Part shown: one piece after another, positions 1-7,300 of the stretch
Numbering within the stretch: the stretch's first letter is position 1
Layout: each line of letters starts with the position of its first letter
NCBI GenBank assembly: GCA_964388965.1
Contig: CAYMCP010000088.1
Location: forward strand, 1 to 12,057
From: Albibeggiatoa sp964388965
GTDB taxonomy: Bacteria > Pseudomonadota > Gammaproteobacteria > Beggiatoales > Beggiatoaceae
Reading direction: 5' to 3'
DNA length: 12,057 nt
The notes under the pieces: generated by a model
The model's database searches: none
What the model saw: only the letters and a program-made list of their open reading frames with translations
Told to the model about the DNA's origin: nothing
Translations under genes and position numbers: made by a program

Positions 1-45
1 ACCTAATATTTTAGCTGCTTCTGAAATGCTTAATAACTTATTCAT
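1..45 (-). CDS. Partial 5' end of a helix-turn-helix protein (MerR/excisionase-like, possibly IS607-type recombinase)
   Basis: Reading leftwards from an ATG at 45-43, the frame is open to the window edge and encodes MNKLLSISEAAKILG. The pattern LLSIxEAAKxLG is the usual opening of MerR-like or excisionase-like winged helix-turn-helix domains, where SI-EAA-LG forms the first helices. It is seen in the N-terminal DNA-binding domain of IS607-family serine recombinases and in stand-alone MerR/Xis-type regulators. Only 15 residues are visible, so the family is an inference and the remaining domains are unknown. No strong Shine-Dalgarno is present; the upstream bases are AT-rich. The gene lies downstream of gcvPA on the same strand, about 70 bp from its stop, in the place where gcvPB might have been expected. 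Confidence 0.45.
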   Translation of the reverse strand, partial: MNKLLSISEAAKILG

Positions 46-58
46 AATTACTAAGCAT
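26..58 (-). repeat. 7-bp inverted repeat bracketing the start codon of the edge gene
   Basis: ATGCTTA at 26-32 and TAAGCAT at 52-58 are perfect reverse complements separated by 19 bases. The start codon of the leftward HTH gene (45-43) lies in the loop. The inner bases also contain a short AT palindrome (AATAA-C-TTATT, 32-42). It could be an operator or an mRNA hairpin, but a 7-bp AT-rich repeat can also arise by chance. Confidence 0.3.
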
Positions 59-113
59 AGAAAAGTATAACTAAGTTTTCAATAGCTGCTATCTAACCCT
101 ACGAAATATAATC

Positions 114-1457
114 TTATGCCATAATTTCCGCTAATTGAGCTGCATAAAAATCAATATCTTCTTGAGTACGTGTTTCCGTCGCGCACACTAACAAACAGTT
201 ATGCAATTCTGGTATTAATTTACCCACTGCATAACCACCCAAAATACCTTTATCTGCTAAATTTGCTAGTACGGTTTCTACTGGTTTATTTAATTTAATC
301 AATACCTCATGAAAAAATGGGCTATTAAAAACCTGTTCGACACCCGCGATTGCCGTTAATTTATCACGCAATTTTACTGCATTTACATGACAAGTTGCTG
401 CTGTGTGGTTTAAACCCTTCTCACCCATTAAAGCAATATGAATCGTTGCCGCTGTAACCATTAAACCTTGATTAGTACAAATATTAGATGTCGCTTTAGA
501 ACGGCGAATATGTTGCTCACGGGCTTGTAATGTCAGAGTAAAACCTTGTTTACCGTCTAAATCTAACGTGCGCCCTACAATTCTGCCCGGCATTTGACGC
601 ACATAAGCTTGTTTACAACACATAAATCCAAAGTAAGGACCGCCATAACTTAATGGAATACCTAACGGCTGTCCTTCACCACACACAATATCAGCTCCTT
701 TTTCACCCCATTCACCCGGCGCAGCTAAAATAGCTAAACTTAATGGATTTACAACCGCGATAACGAGTATTTCATGTTGATGCGCCCAATTTGTCAGCGC
801 GTTCACATCTTCCAAATTACCAAAGAAATTAGGTTGAGCAATAACCAAAGCAGCGACATCAGTAGGTAAATTGTCGATTTGAATTGTACCCGTATTTGCG
901 TCGTAATCTAATGAAACTAACTCAACTTTTTGATTTTCAACGATTGTTTCAACTACTTTTTGATAACGCGGATGAACGGTGCGCGGAAACAGAATTTTCC
1001 TACTTTTCGTTTTAGTCTGACGTATAGCCATTAATATTGCCTCCGCTAAAGCTGACGCACCGTCATATAGAGAAGCATTAGACACATCCATACCCGTTAA
1101 ATGTGCCATCATAGATTGATATTCATATAAAAGTTGCAATGTACCTTGACTGGCTTCTGCTTGATAGGGCGTGTAAGCAGAATAAAATTCACCGCGAGTT
1201 GCAATTTCCCACACCGCAGCAGGAATATGATGCTCATAAGCCCCTGCACCTGCAAAACAAATCAATGGCTTATCTTGATTAGCGCGTTTTTGGATCAATT
1301 GGGTAATTTCCAATTCAGTCAGTGACACAGGTATATCATTGAGTGTTCCGCAACGTAATTCAGCGGGGATTTCATCAAATAAATCTTCAATACTGCTGAC
1401 ATGAATTTGTGCCAACATTGCATCAATATCTTGTTGAGTATGGGGTATATAAGGCAT
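114..1457 (-). CDS. gcvPA: Glycine dehydrogenase (decarboxylating) subunit 1, GcvPA
   Basis: This 447-residue protein is the N-terminal half-type P-protein of the cytoplasmic glycine cleavage system. The PLP-dependent P-protein decarboxylates glycine and passes the aminomethyl group to the lipoyl arm of GcvH. Visible signatures are the early FAGAGAYEHHIPA block (about 68-80), TPYQAEASQGTLQLLYEYQ (96-114), YDGASALAEA (131-140), GRIVGRTLDLDG (291-302) and LTLQAREQHIRRSKATSNIC (308-327). Length matches the usual 440-450 residues of split GcvPA. In split systems the PLP-binding lysine sits in GcvPB, so GcvPA cannot work alone; GcvPB is not in this window. The start ATG is preceded only by an A-rich stretch without a strong Shine-Dalgarno. 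A 179-bp gap separates it from the helicase gene upstream on the same strand, so it probably has its own promoter. No frameshift is seen. Confidence 0.95.
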   Translation of the reverse strand: MPYIPHTQQDIDAMLAQIHVSSIEDLFDEIPAELRCGTLNDIPVSLTELEITQLIQKRANQDKPLICFAGAGAYEHHIPAAVWEIATRGEFYSAYTPYQAEASQGTLQLLYEYQSMMAHLTGMDVSNASLYDGASALAEAILMAIRQTKTKSRKILFPRTVHPRYQKVVETIVENQKVELVSLDYDANTGTIQIDNLPTDVAALVIAQPNFFGNLEDVNALTNWAHQHEILVIAVVNPLSLAILAAPGEWGEKGADIVCGEGQPLGIPLSYGGPYFGFMCCKQAYVRQMPGRIVGRTLDLDGKQGFTLTLQAREQHIRRSKATSNICTNQGLMVTAATIHIALMGEKGLNHTAATCHVNAVKLRDKLTAIAGVEQVFNSPFFHEVLIKLNKPVETVLANLADKGILGGYAVGKLIPELHNCLLVCATETRTQEDIDFYAAQLAEIMA

Positions 1458-1491
1458 ATTTTTCGGATTTTTCTAGCTTGGATTTCAAATT

Positions 1492-1521
1492 ATTATCACA
1501 TGTCGAATTAACATAATGCAA
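1492..1521 (-). promoter_or_regulatory. Candidate gcvPA promoter (extended -10)
   Basis: On the minus strand TGT-GATAAT (1500-1492) gives a TGn-extended -10 element. An 18-bp spacer separates it from a poor -35, TTGCAT (1521-1516). Transcription would start near 1485, about 28 bases before the gcvPA ATG. No glycine riboswitch-like double aptamer is evident in this short leader. The call rests on motif match only. Confidence 0.3.
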
Positions 1522-1604
1522 GACTATATTCCAAATACAATCATACTACTATCGCTCTGATAAAGTTAAATAAAAATATCTAGTATTGTAAAAATAATGT
1601 TAAT

Positions 1605-1621
1605 TAGCTATAAAATAGCTA
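1605..1621 (-). terminator. AT-rich hairpin after the helicase gene
   Basis: TAGCTAT (1605-1611) and ATAGCTA (1615-1621) form a perfect 7-bp stem with a 3-base loop, 16 bp beyond the helicase stop on its coding strand. A T-rich stretch follows only after about ten bases, so this is a weak candidate for an intrinsic terminator or 3'-end stabilising hairpin. Confidence 0.35.
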
Positions 1622-1636
1622 CTTCAAAATAATTTT

Positions 1637-4402
1637 TTATTTATCCAATACTGTTGCATCATATAGCGCTTGTAATTCATCATCTTTCGTCACAGGTGGT
1701 AACAACATTTCTCGGCTTAATTGTCGTTTACTTTCTAGCAGACTATTCAGACGCACATCAAAACTATGCTCTTTATATTCACTGTGAATCGCTAACGGGT
1801 AATATACATGCACCACTTTTTGTTGTCCTAAACGATAGGCACGATCGGTACACTGGTCTTCTACCGCAGGATTCCACCAACGCGATAAATGAATCACATG
1901 ATTAGCAGCAGTTAAAGTTAAACCAACCCCACCTGCTAATGGTGAAATAATAAATACATCAAATCCTTCCTTACTCTGAAACGTATTAACTCGTGCTTGA
2001 CGTTTCAAACCGCTGACCGTGCCATTAATTAACATTGGACGTATTTTATAACGCCGCTCGATTAATGCCATTATCTGCCGTTGAATGTGCTGCGATTCTA
2101 AAAAAATTAATACTTTTTCCTGTTTTTTATGAATTGTATCCAATAATTCAAAAGTTTTAATAAAACGTGCTGATTGTTCAATATATTCTTCATCAATATC
2201 TTTCACTTCCATAGGATGCAATGGATGTAAAGAAATACTGCGTAATTGATGTAACGCATCAAGCATTGCACCGGGTTGGCTATTTTCACGAGTTTGTTTA
2301 ATCACTTCGGAATAACGTTGTTCTTGGATTGCAGGCATAGTCGGTCCAACCGCTTCTGGCAGCAAATGCACTTGCTTAGAAGGTAAACCTGTTAAATGAT
2401 CCGTCTTCATACGTCGCAACATGATTGCTGGTACTTTGTTTTTACTCTCGGTTAAACGTGGTTTAAGTAATTTAAGATTTTCTACGTCTTTTTCATAAAA
2501 TTGACTAAAATGCTTTAAATCACCCAAATAGCCAGGACAAGCTGTATCAATAATACACCACAAATCTGCTAAACGATTTTCAATCGGTGTACCCGTCATC
2601 GTTAATACAAACTCAGTGTGCATGGCTTTTGCGGCTTCAGTCATTAAAGTACCCGGCGTTTTAATTTTTTGTACCTCATCAAAAATAATTGTACAAAATT
2701 GTAATGCACCAAAACTATGTTGATAATCGCGCAATGTTTCATAGGTTGTCAAAATCCAATCTGCTTGTTGCAAACGCATTTTATCCAACAGCGGCATCCC
2801 TTGCTCCATTTCACGTCCCTGATTAATTCTTAATTCTTTCAATGCCTTACTATACGCAGCTTGACATTCTCCCAGTCCGGGCAAATTAAAATGGCGTTCA
2901 TGTTCCTCCTGCCAATTTTTTAATAAACCAGTTGGCGCGACAATTAAAATTGGATTAGTTTCAATTTCTCCAGCCCGCATCTGCTCTTTAAGCCATACCA
3001 TAAAACTCAATGATTGTAATGTCTTACCTAATCCCATGTCATCGGCTAATAATGCGCCAGCACTACCACAACACCAATGTTGCTGCAACCAATTTAAACC
3101 TTCAACTTGATGTGGTTTTAATGTCGTTTTTAGAGAATTTGGTGCTCCAAATTTTATTTTTTTGCGCGGTTTTAAATGTTTAAAATAATGTAATTCAGTT
3201 AAATTATCCTCAATTTTTAAAGTAATTTTACTGTTTTGCTCAAGAACCGTATTTTGTGCTTTTTCATATTCCGTTTGTCCGATATATTGCCCACTACTTT
3301 CGTATGGCATCCATGATTCAGCTTGCTGCTGCACCCACGGGATAACTTTTTGTTCCCATAAACCAATTTCGCTAACTCGTTGCGAATAATCACTTGTTTC
3401 AACAAAAAGTGCTTCTAACACATTGTCTTCAAAATGATCTTCTAAAGCTTGACGTAAATAACTACGCGGATTTTTAACAAATTCTTTACGTTGCGCAGGC
3501 TTCGCTTTTTGCTGTTTATGTACCATCGTTAATGCTTGATTTAAAACATCATCTACCACAATATACCAACCATCTTGCAATACATAACGTGATTTAGCTT
3601 GTTTGGATTGTCTAAATCTATCTGCAAAAATAGCTTGATTATCAATAGGTAATAAATTTTGTGCCGTTTGTTGTAATATACGGTCCTGCTCTACTTTAGG
3701 CGGTTTAATTAATACAGGATTAAAATCAATATTACCTTCAGCATCCTCTCTAATATCCAAGCTAAATGCGGTGGCGTGAACAACTTTAGTATTTTTTAAA
3801 TAACCATGTGTTTGAATTGCTTTTGCGGATTCTTCGGGTAAAAAGTCACTTAACTTTCCCCAAGCCAAAAATCGGGCATCTAAATTGTCGGGTGGAGTTT
3901 GATTAAATGCGTCCATACCTTCAATTAAAGTGTAATGTGGATCGGCGATGCGATAAAATTGTGAGCCTGCTTTTAAAATTACGCCTTGTCGCTGCGTGGA
4001 TAAAATCGGTTGTCCATTTTGACGCTGCCATTGATATTTAAATACAAAATCAACTTGATCTAGTGTGCCTTTGTGATTAATGTCCAAAATGAACGGTACA
4101 GAAGGCGGTAGATTCAGCCATGCCGCTTGAGTGTGAGTGAGTTGTGCAACCCATTGTGGATCAAGTAAAAAACTGTATTCATCTTTTTGACTGAGATGTT
4201 GTAATTCAGCTTCTTCTTGTAATTCCAGTTCACCGAGTAGAAATGACATACCTGCAAAAGTTTGTTTATTGGCTAAATCTGTCCATTTGTCAACTGCAAT
4301 AGCCTGTTCTTGCTCAATAAGTTGGATATTAATGTATTTATCTTCAAGCATCCATTTGAATGATTGCACGAGTTGAGTCTGTTTTTTTTTGCGAAATAAC
4401 AT
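1637..4402 (-). CDS. SNF2-family DEAD/DEAH-type helicase with large uncharacterised N-terminal region
   Basis: This 921-residue protein has a Swi2/Snf2-type ATPase core in its C-terminal half and is presumably a cytoplasmic DNA translocase. Core motifs in order are LKPHQVEGLNWL (428-439), motif I DDMGLGKT (454-461, Walker A lysine 460), motif Ia LIVAPTGLLKNW (486-497), motif II DEVQ (575-578) and motif III TGTP (603-606). They are followed by the helicase C lobe with SPLAGGVGLTLT (820-831), SRWWNP (840-845) and DRAYRLGQ (853-860, arginine finger region). All catalytic residues look intact. Residues 1-420 contain no motif I recognise and may be a substrate-binding or regulatory part. The closest Shine-Dalgarno (AAGGAA, 4416-4421) lies 13 bases before the ATG, which is long. 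Codons 5-7 are a run of nine A. No nuclease, methylase or other defence gene adjoins it, so its biological role is open: repair, transcription recycling or stand-alone defence are all possible. Confidence 0.85.
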   Translation of the reverse strand: MLFRKKKQTQLVQSFKWMLEDKYINIQLIEQEQAIAVDKWTDLANKQTFAGMSFLLGELELQEEAELQHLSQKDEYSFLLDPQWVAQLTHTQAAWLNLPPSVPFILDINHKGTLDQVDFVFKYQWQRQNGQPILSTQRQGVILKAGSQFYRIADPHYTLIEGMDAFNQTPPDNLDARFLAWGKLSDFLPEESAKAIQTHGYLKNTKVVHATAFSLDIREDAEGNIDFNPVLIKPPKVEQDRILQQTAQNLLPIDNQAIFADRFRQSKQAKSRYVLQDGWYIVVDDVLNQALTMVHKQQKAKPAQRKEFVKNPRSYLRQALEDHFEDNVLEALFVETSDYSQRVSEIGLWEQKVIPWVQQQAESWMPYESSGQYIGQTEYEKAQNTVLEQNSKITLKIEDNLTELHYFKHLKPRKKIKFGAPNSLKTTLKPHQVEGLNWLQQHWCCGSAGALLADDMGLGKTLQSLSFMVWLKEQMRAGEIETNPILIVAPTGLLKNWQEEHERHFNLPGLGECQAAYSKALKELRINQGREMEQGMPLLDKMRLQQADWILTTYETLRDYQHSFGALQFCTIIFDEVQKIKTPGTLMTEAAKAMHTEFVLTMTGTPIENRLADLWCIIDTACPGYLGDLKHFSQFYEKDVENLKLLKPRLTESKNKVPAIMLRRMKTDHLTGLPSKQVHLLPEAVGPTMPAIQEQRYSEVIKQTRENSQPGAMLDALHQLRSISLHPLHPMEVKDIDEEYIEQSARFIKTFELLDTIHKKQEKVLIFLESQHIQRQIMALIERRYKIRPMLINGTVSGLKRQARVNTFQSKEGFDVFIISPLAGGVGLTLTAANHVIHLSRWWNPAVEDQCTDRAYRLGQQKVVHVYYPLAIHSEYKEHSFDVRLNSLLESKRQLSREMLLPPVTKDDELQALYDATVLDK

Positions 4403-4484
4403 AAAAAAATCTAGCTTCCTTGTTAAAAAGCAATTTACATGGCGTTGCGCTGTGGGAATTCAAGTCTTAGAAAAAAATGAAACA

Positions 4485-4490
4485 ATTATA
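4485..4490 (-). promoter_or_regulatory. Candidate -10 element for the helicase gene
   Basis: On the minus strand TATAAT (4490-4485) is a perfect -10 match, about 83 bases upstream of the helicase ATG. No convincing -35 lies 16-18 bases upstream. It sits in the 257-bp region shared with the divergent cysS gene. Confidence 0.25.
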
Positions 4491-4537
4491 ATCTATTAGT
4501 TGTTGGATTGTTGATTTAGCTTATTTGTAATAACCTT

Positions 4538-4546
4538 TGCTATAAT
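4538..4546 (+). promoter_or_regulatory. Candidate cysS promoter, extended -10
   Basis: TGC-TATAAT (4538-4546) is a perfect -10 hexamer with the TGn extension, which can function without a good -35; none is visible. Transcription would start near 4552 and give a leader of roughly 108 nucleotides before the preferred cysS start at 4660. I see no T-box features in this leader. Confidence 0.45.
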
Positions 4547-4659
4547 TTTTTATCAGTTTAAAGTAATTTAGAATATAAGTGTTAAAATTCAAGAAAATCA
4601 GATTTTCATACACATTTCTGCTACACTGCTTTGTTCTACAACACATTATTAATAAACTC

Positions 4660-6045
4660 ATGTTGAGCATCTATAACAGTTTAACTAAACAAAAAGAAAT
4701 TTTTGAACCAATTTATACCGGTAAAGTCAATATGTATGTATGCGGTATGACCGTATATGATTATTGTCATATTGGTCATGCGCGTGTCATGGTTGTATTT
4801 GACGTGATTGCGCGTTATTTGCGCGGAATTGGTTATGAAGTGAATTATGTGCGTAATATCACTGATATTGATGACAAAATTATCCAACGAGCGAATGAAA
4901 ATCATGAAGATTTCCACAAACTCACCGCTCGTTTTATTCAAGCCATGCACGAAGACGCGGCTGCATTAGGTGTGCTTCCACCGACTCACGAACCTAAAGC
5001 GACTGAAAGTATTGACAATATTATTGATTTAATTCAGAAATTATTTGATAACGGTTACGCTTATCAAGCAGATAATGGTGATGTGTATTATGCGGTGAGT
5101 AAATTTAAAGATTATGGCAAATTATCTGGTAAGAAATTAGACGATTTACGCGCTGGTGAACGGGTGGATGTTGATGCTTATAAACGAGACCCACTTGATT
5201 TTGTATTGTGGAAATCGGCTAAACCAAATGAGCCTTATTGGGTATCGACTTGGGGAAATGGTCGCCCAGGCTGGCATATCGAGTGTTCTGCGATGTCAAC
5301 TTGTAGTTTGGGTAATCATTTTGATATTCACGGTGGTGGCGCGGATTTACAGTTTCCTCATCATGAAAATGAAATTGCACAGTCGGAAGCGGCAACCGGT
5401 GAGACTTATGTTAATTATTGGATTCACAATGGTTTTGTTCGAGTAAATGAAGAAAAAATGTCCAAATCATTGGGTAATTTTTTCACGGTACGCGAGGTAT
5501 TAGCCAAATATCAACCCGAAGTTGTACGTTATTTTATTTTGAGCAGTCATTATCGTAGTCCGCTTAATTATTCAGATCAGCATTTGGACAATGCACAACA
5601 AGCACTGGTGCGCTTATATACCGCTTTACGTGGTTTAGAGGTTTCTGAGGAGTCGGATGATGATAATAGTTATTATGAGCGATTTCATGAAGCGATGGAT
5701 GATGATTTTAATACAGTAGATGCTTTAGCGGTATTATTTGATTTAGCGCGTGATATTAATAAAATTCGGGATAAAAACCCTAAAAAAGCAACTTTACTTG
5801 CCAATGAATTACGTCATCTTAGTAGTGTATTAGGTTTATTGCAATCTAATCCAGAGGATTTTTTGCAACAATTGGGTGATGATGTAGCGTTGAGTGTTGA
5901 GGAAATTGAGGATTTAATTGCGCAACGCAATGCGGCTCGTGCAAGTAAAAATTGGGCTGAGGCTGATCGCATTCGTGATGCGTTAAAAGAGAAAGATATT
6001 ACACTCGAAGACGGCGCAGAAGGAACGACTTGGCGCAGAGGTTAG
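4660..6045 (+). CDS. cysS: Cysteine--tRNA ligase
   Basis: Class I aminoacyl-tRNA synthetase that charges tRNA-Cys with cysteine in the cytoplasm. With the ATG at 4660 the protein is 461 residues, the typical bacterial length. The ATP-binding signatures are HIGH (37-40) and KMSKS (266-270). The catalytic zinc ligands are Cys28 (in MYVCGMTVYDYCHIGH), Cys209 (in GWHIECSAMS), and His234 and Glu238 (in FPHHENEIA). This is the spacing known for the E. coli enzyme. The C-terminal part carries the DALR-type helical region and ends with the usual IRDALKEKDITLEDG...W segment. An in-frame GTG at 4579 would add 27 residues without family similarity and is rejected. The Shine-Dalgarno at 4660 is poor. It is transcribed divergently from the helicase and has no operon partner in the window. 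Confidence 0.97.
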   Translation: MLSIYNSLTKQKEIFEPIYTGKVNMYVCGMTVYDYCHIGHARVMVVFDVIARYLRGIGYEVNYVRNITDIDDKIIQRANENHEDFHKLTARFIQAMHEDAAALGVLPPTHEPKATESIDNIIDLIQKLFDNGYAYQADNGDVYYAVSKFKDYGKLSGKKLDDLRAGERVDVDAYKRDPLDFVLWKSAKPNEPYWVSTWGNGRPGWHIECSAMSTCSLGNHFDIHGGGADLQFPHHENEIAQSEAATGETYVNYWIHNGFVRVNEEKMSKSLGNFFTVREVLAKYQPEVVRYFILSSHYRSPLNYSDQHLDNAQQALVRLYTALRGLEVSEESDDDNSYYERFHEAMDDDFNTVDALAVLFDLARDINKIRDKNPKKATLLANELRHLSSVLGLLQSNPEDFLQQLGDDVALSVEEIEDLIAQRNAARASKNWAEADRIRDALKEKDITLEDGAEGTTWRRG

Positions 6046-6092
6046 TATTATCTTGGGTCGAGAATCAACTATTCTTGCCTAAAGGCGGGAAC

Positions 6093-6110
6093 TTGTGAGA
6101 CGACTCACAA
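6093..6110. repeat. Perfect 7-bp inverted repeat with tetraloop
   Basis: TTGTGAG (6093-6099) and CTCACAA (6104-6110) flank the four bases ACGA. It lies 48 bp after the cysS stop in the region where cysS and lrgB converge. No T-tract follows on the plus strand, so it is not a classic intrinsic terminator for cysS; it may be a 3'-end hairpin or a protein-binding palindrome. Confidence 0.5.
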
Positions 6111-6133
6111 ATCGAATTGATCAGGCGAGTGGT

Positions 6134-6161
6134 AAAAATCCGCTCCATATTCGGGACACGG
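6134..6161 (-). terminator. Candidate intrinsic terminator of the kinase-lrgA-lrgB operon
   Basis: On the minus strand a GC-rich imperfect stem (CCG and TCC pairing with GGA and CGG, with a small 2x1 internal loop and a 7-base loop, 6161-6140) is followed by ATTTTT (6139-6134). It begins about 55 bp after the lrgB stop. Stem plus T-run is the form expected of rho-independent termination, though the stem has only six pairs. Confidence 0.4.
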
Positions 6162-6215
6162 CGCGTCTCGGTTGCATTTTAACGGAGACTATTAAAATAA
6201 ATTAAAATATATAAA

Positions 6216-6941
6216 CTATCGAAGTAAAAAACTAATCAGCCAAGGTAAAATTAAAGCAGTCGTAAATGTTGACAATGCCATTGCCAAACCGGAAAACGCT
6301 CCCATTTCCGCGTTGATTTGAAATGCGCGTGCTGTTCCAATTCCATGTGCAGTTACGCCCATAGCAATACCTTTAACACTGTCGTCCTTAATACGCATTA
6401 AAGCAAATAAGCTTGTACCCAAAATTGCGCCAATAATTCCCGTTATGACTACCATAGCAGCAGTTAATGAAGGTATGCCGCCAATTTTTTCAGAAATCCC
6501 CATTGCTACCGGGGTTGTCACAGATTTTGGTGCAAGCGATAGTTGAATGGCTTCGCTACAGCCTAAGAATTTTGCAATTAATATCGAACTTAATGCGCCT
6601 AAAACTGTTCCTAATATCAACGTAATCGAAATGGGTAGCCAAATTCGTTTTAATTTAGGTAATTGCTTATATAATGGAATCGCTAATGCAACTGTCGCTG
6701 GACCCAGTAGGAAATGAATAAATTGTGATCCAGTAAAGTAAGTTGAATATGTGGTATTCGTTAAAGTTAAAAAACTAATTAATATTAATACTGCGATGAC
6801 AACTGGATGTAATAGCGGATTGGCATTTGCGTAAGTGTATAAACGGTAAGCGACGACATAAGCTATGAGCGTAATGCTTAATCCGGTTAATGGTTCTGCG
6901 GAAAGATAAACCCAGATAGTCACTAAATTTGGTTCATTCAT
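6216..6941 (-). CDS. lrgB: LrgB/CidB family membrane protein
   Basis: A 241-residue polytopic inner-membrane protein with many hydrophobic segments across its length. Family hallmarks are NPLLHPV (40-46), LLGPATVALAIPLYKQLP (78-95), LAPKSVTTPVAMGISEKIGG (136-155) and GVTAHGIGTARAF (about 195-207) with GAFSGLAMALS close behind. LrgB/CidB proteins pair with LrgA/CidA. They were first described as modulators of murein hydrolase activity and cell lysis; later work on homologues supports small organic-acid transport (plastid PLGG1 for glycolate/glycerate, bacterial LrgAB for pyruvate). Which applies here cannot be read from sequence. Its ATG overlaps the lrgA stop as ATGA (6938-6941), so translation is probably coupled. 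Length is close to the usual 230 or so residues and no defect is visible. Confidence 0.92.
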   Translation of the reverse strand: MNEPNLVTIWVYLSAEPLTGLSITLIAYVVAYRLYTYANANPLLHPVVIAVLILISFLTLTNTTYSTYFTGSQFIHFLLGPATVALAIPLYKQLPKLKRIWLPISITLILGTVLGALSSILIAKFLGCSEAIQLSLAPKSVTTPVAMGISEKIGGIPSLTAAMVVITGIIGAILGTSLFALMRIKDDSVKGIAMGVTAHGIGTARAFQINAEMGAFSGLAMALSTFTTALILPWLISFLLR

Positions 6942-7300
6942 TGGCTTGAATCCCTGCTAAATAAACGTAAACTCAACAACATAATCATTGCTGTCATGCA
7001 CATTGTAAAAACAGTACTTAAAATTAAAGTTAAGACGATTGGCAACCATTGATCAGCAATTAATTCAAAATGTATCATTAATCCCACGCCAGCAGGAATA
7101 AATAACAGCGATAGATGATTTAATAAGGCAGTTGATACATTGTCCAGAGATGCGGGTATACGTCCCCTTAATAGTAATGTGATAAGTAACAATATCATCC
7201 CAATCACGGGACCTGGTATCGGCAAGCCTAACAGTAAAACGATAACTTCGCCACCGAGCTGATAAATCAATAATAAAGTGAAGCCGTGTATTAAATCCAT
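6938..7300 (-). CDS. lrgA: LrgA/CidA family holin-like membrane protein
   Basis: A 120-residue membrane protein with about four hydrophobic helices. It shows the LrgA/CidA signatures LLIYQLGGEVIVLLLGLPIP (10-29) running into GPVIGMILL, and NHLSLLFIPAGVGLM (about 61-75). The tail (RLFSRDSSQ) is short and polar. LrgA-type proteins resemble holins and act with LrgB in the cytoplasmic membrane; the pair is either a lysis/autolysin modulator or a small-acid transporter, depending on the homologue. The ATG follows directly after the stop codon of the upstream kinase (TAAATG, 7303-7298) and the stop overlaps lrgB by 4 bp. All three genes are therefore likely on one transcript with coupled translation. 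No strong independent Shine-Dalgarno is seen. Confidence 0.9.
   Translation of the reverse strand: MDLIHGFTLLLIYQLGGEVIVLLLGLPIPGPVIGMILLLITLLLRGRIPASLDNVSTALLNHLSLLFIPAGVGLMIHFELIADQWLPIVLTLILSTVFTMCMTAMIMLLSLRLFSRDSSQ

Noticed and set aside
12..90. Direct repeat TAGCTGCT at 12-19 and 83-90 as a possible target-site duplication
   Set aside because: One copy lies within the coding start of the edge gene, the repeat is only 8 bp, and IS607-type elements do not make target duplications.
1134..1905. Short plus-strand open frames opposite gcvPA and the helicase gene
   Set aside because: Antisense to strong, conserved coding sequences, with no recognisable product or ribosome binding site.
4579..4659. 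In-frame upstream GTG that would extend CysS by 27 residues
   Set aside because: The ATG at 4660 gives the normal 461-residue enzyme with zinc ligands at the canonical residue numbers (28, 209, 234, 238); the extension has no family similarity and overlaps the probable leader.
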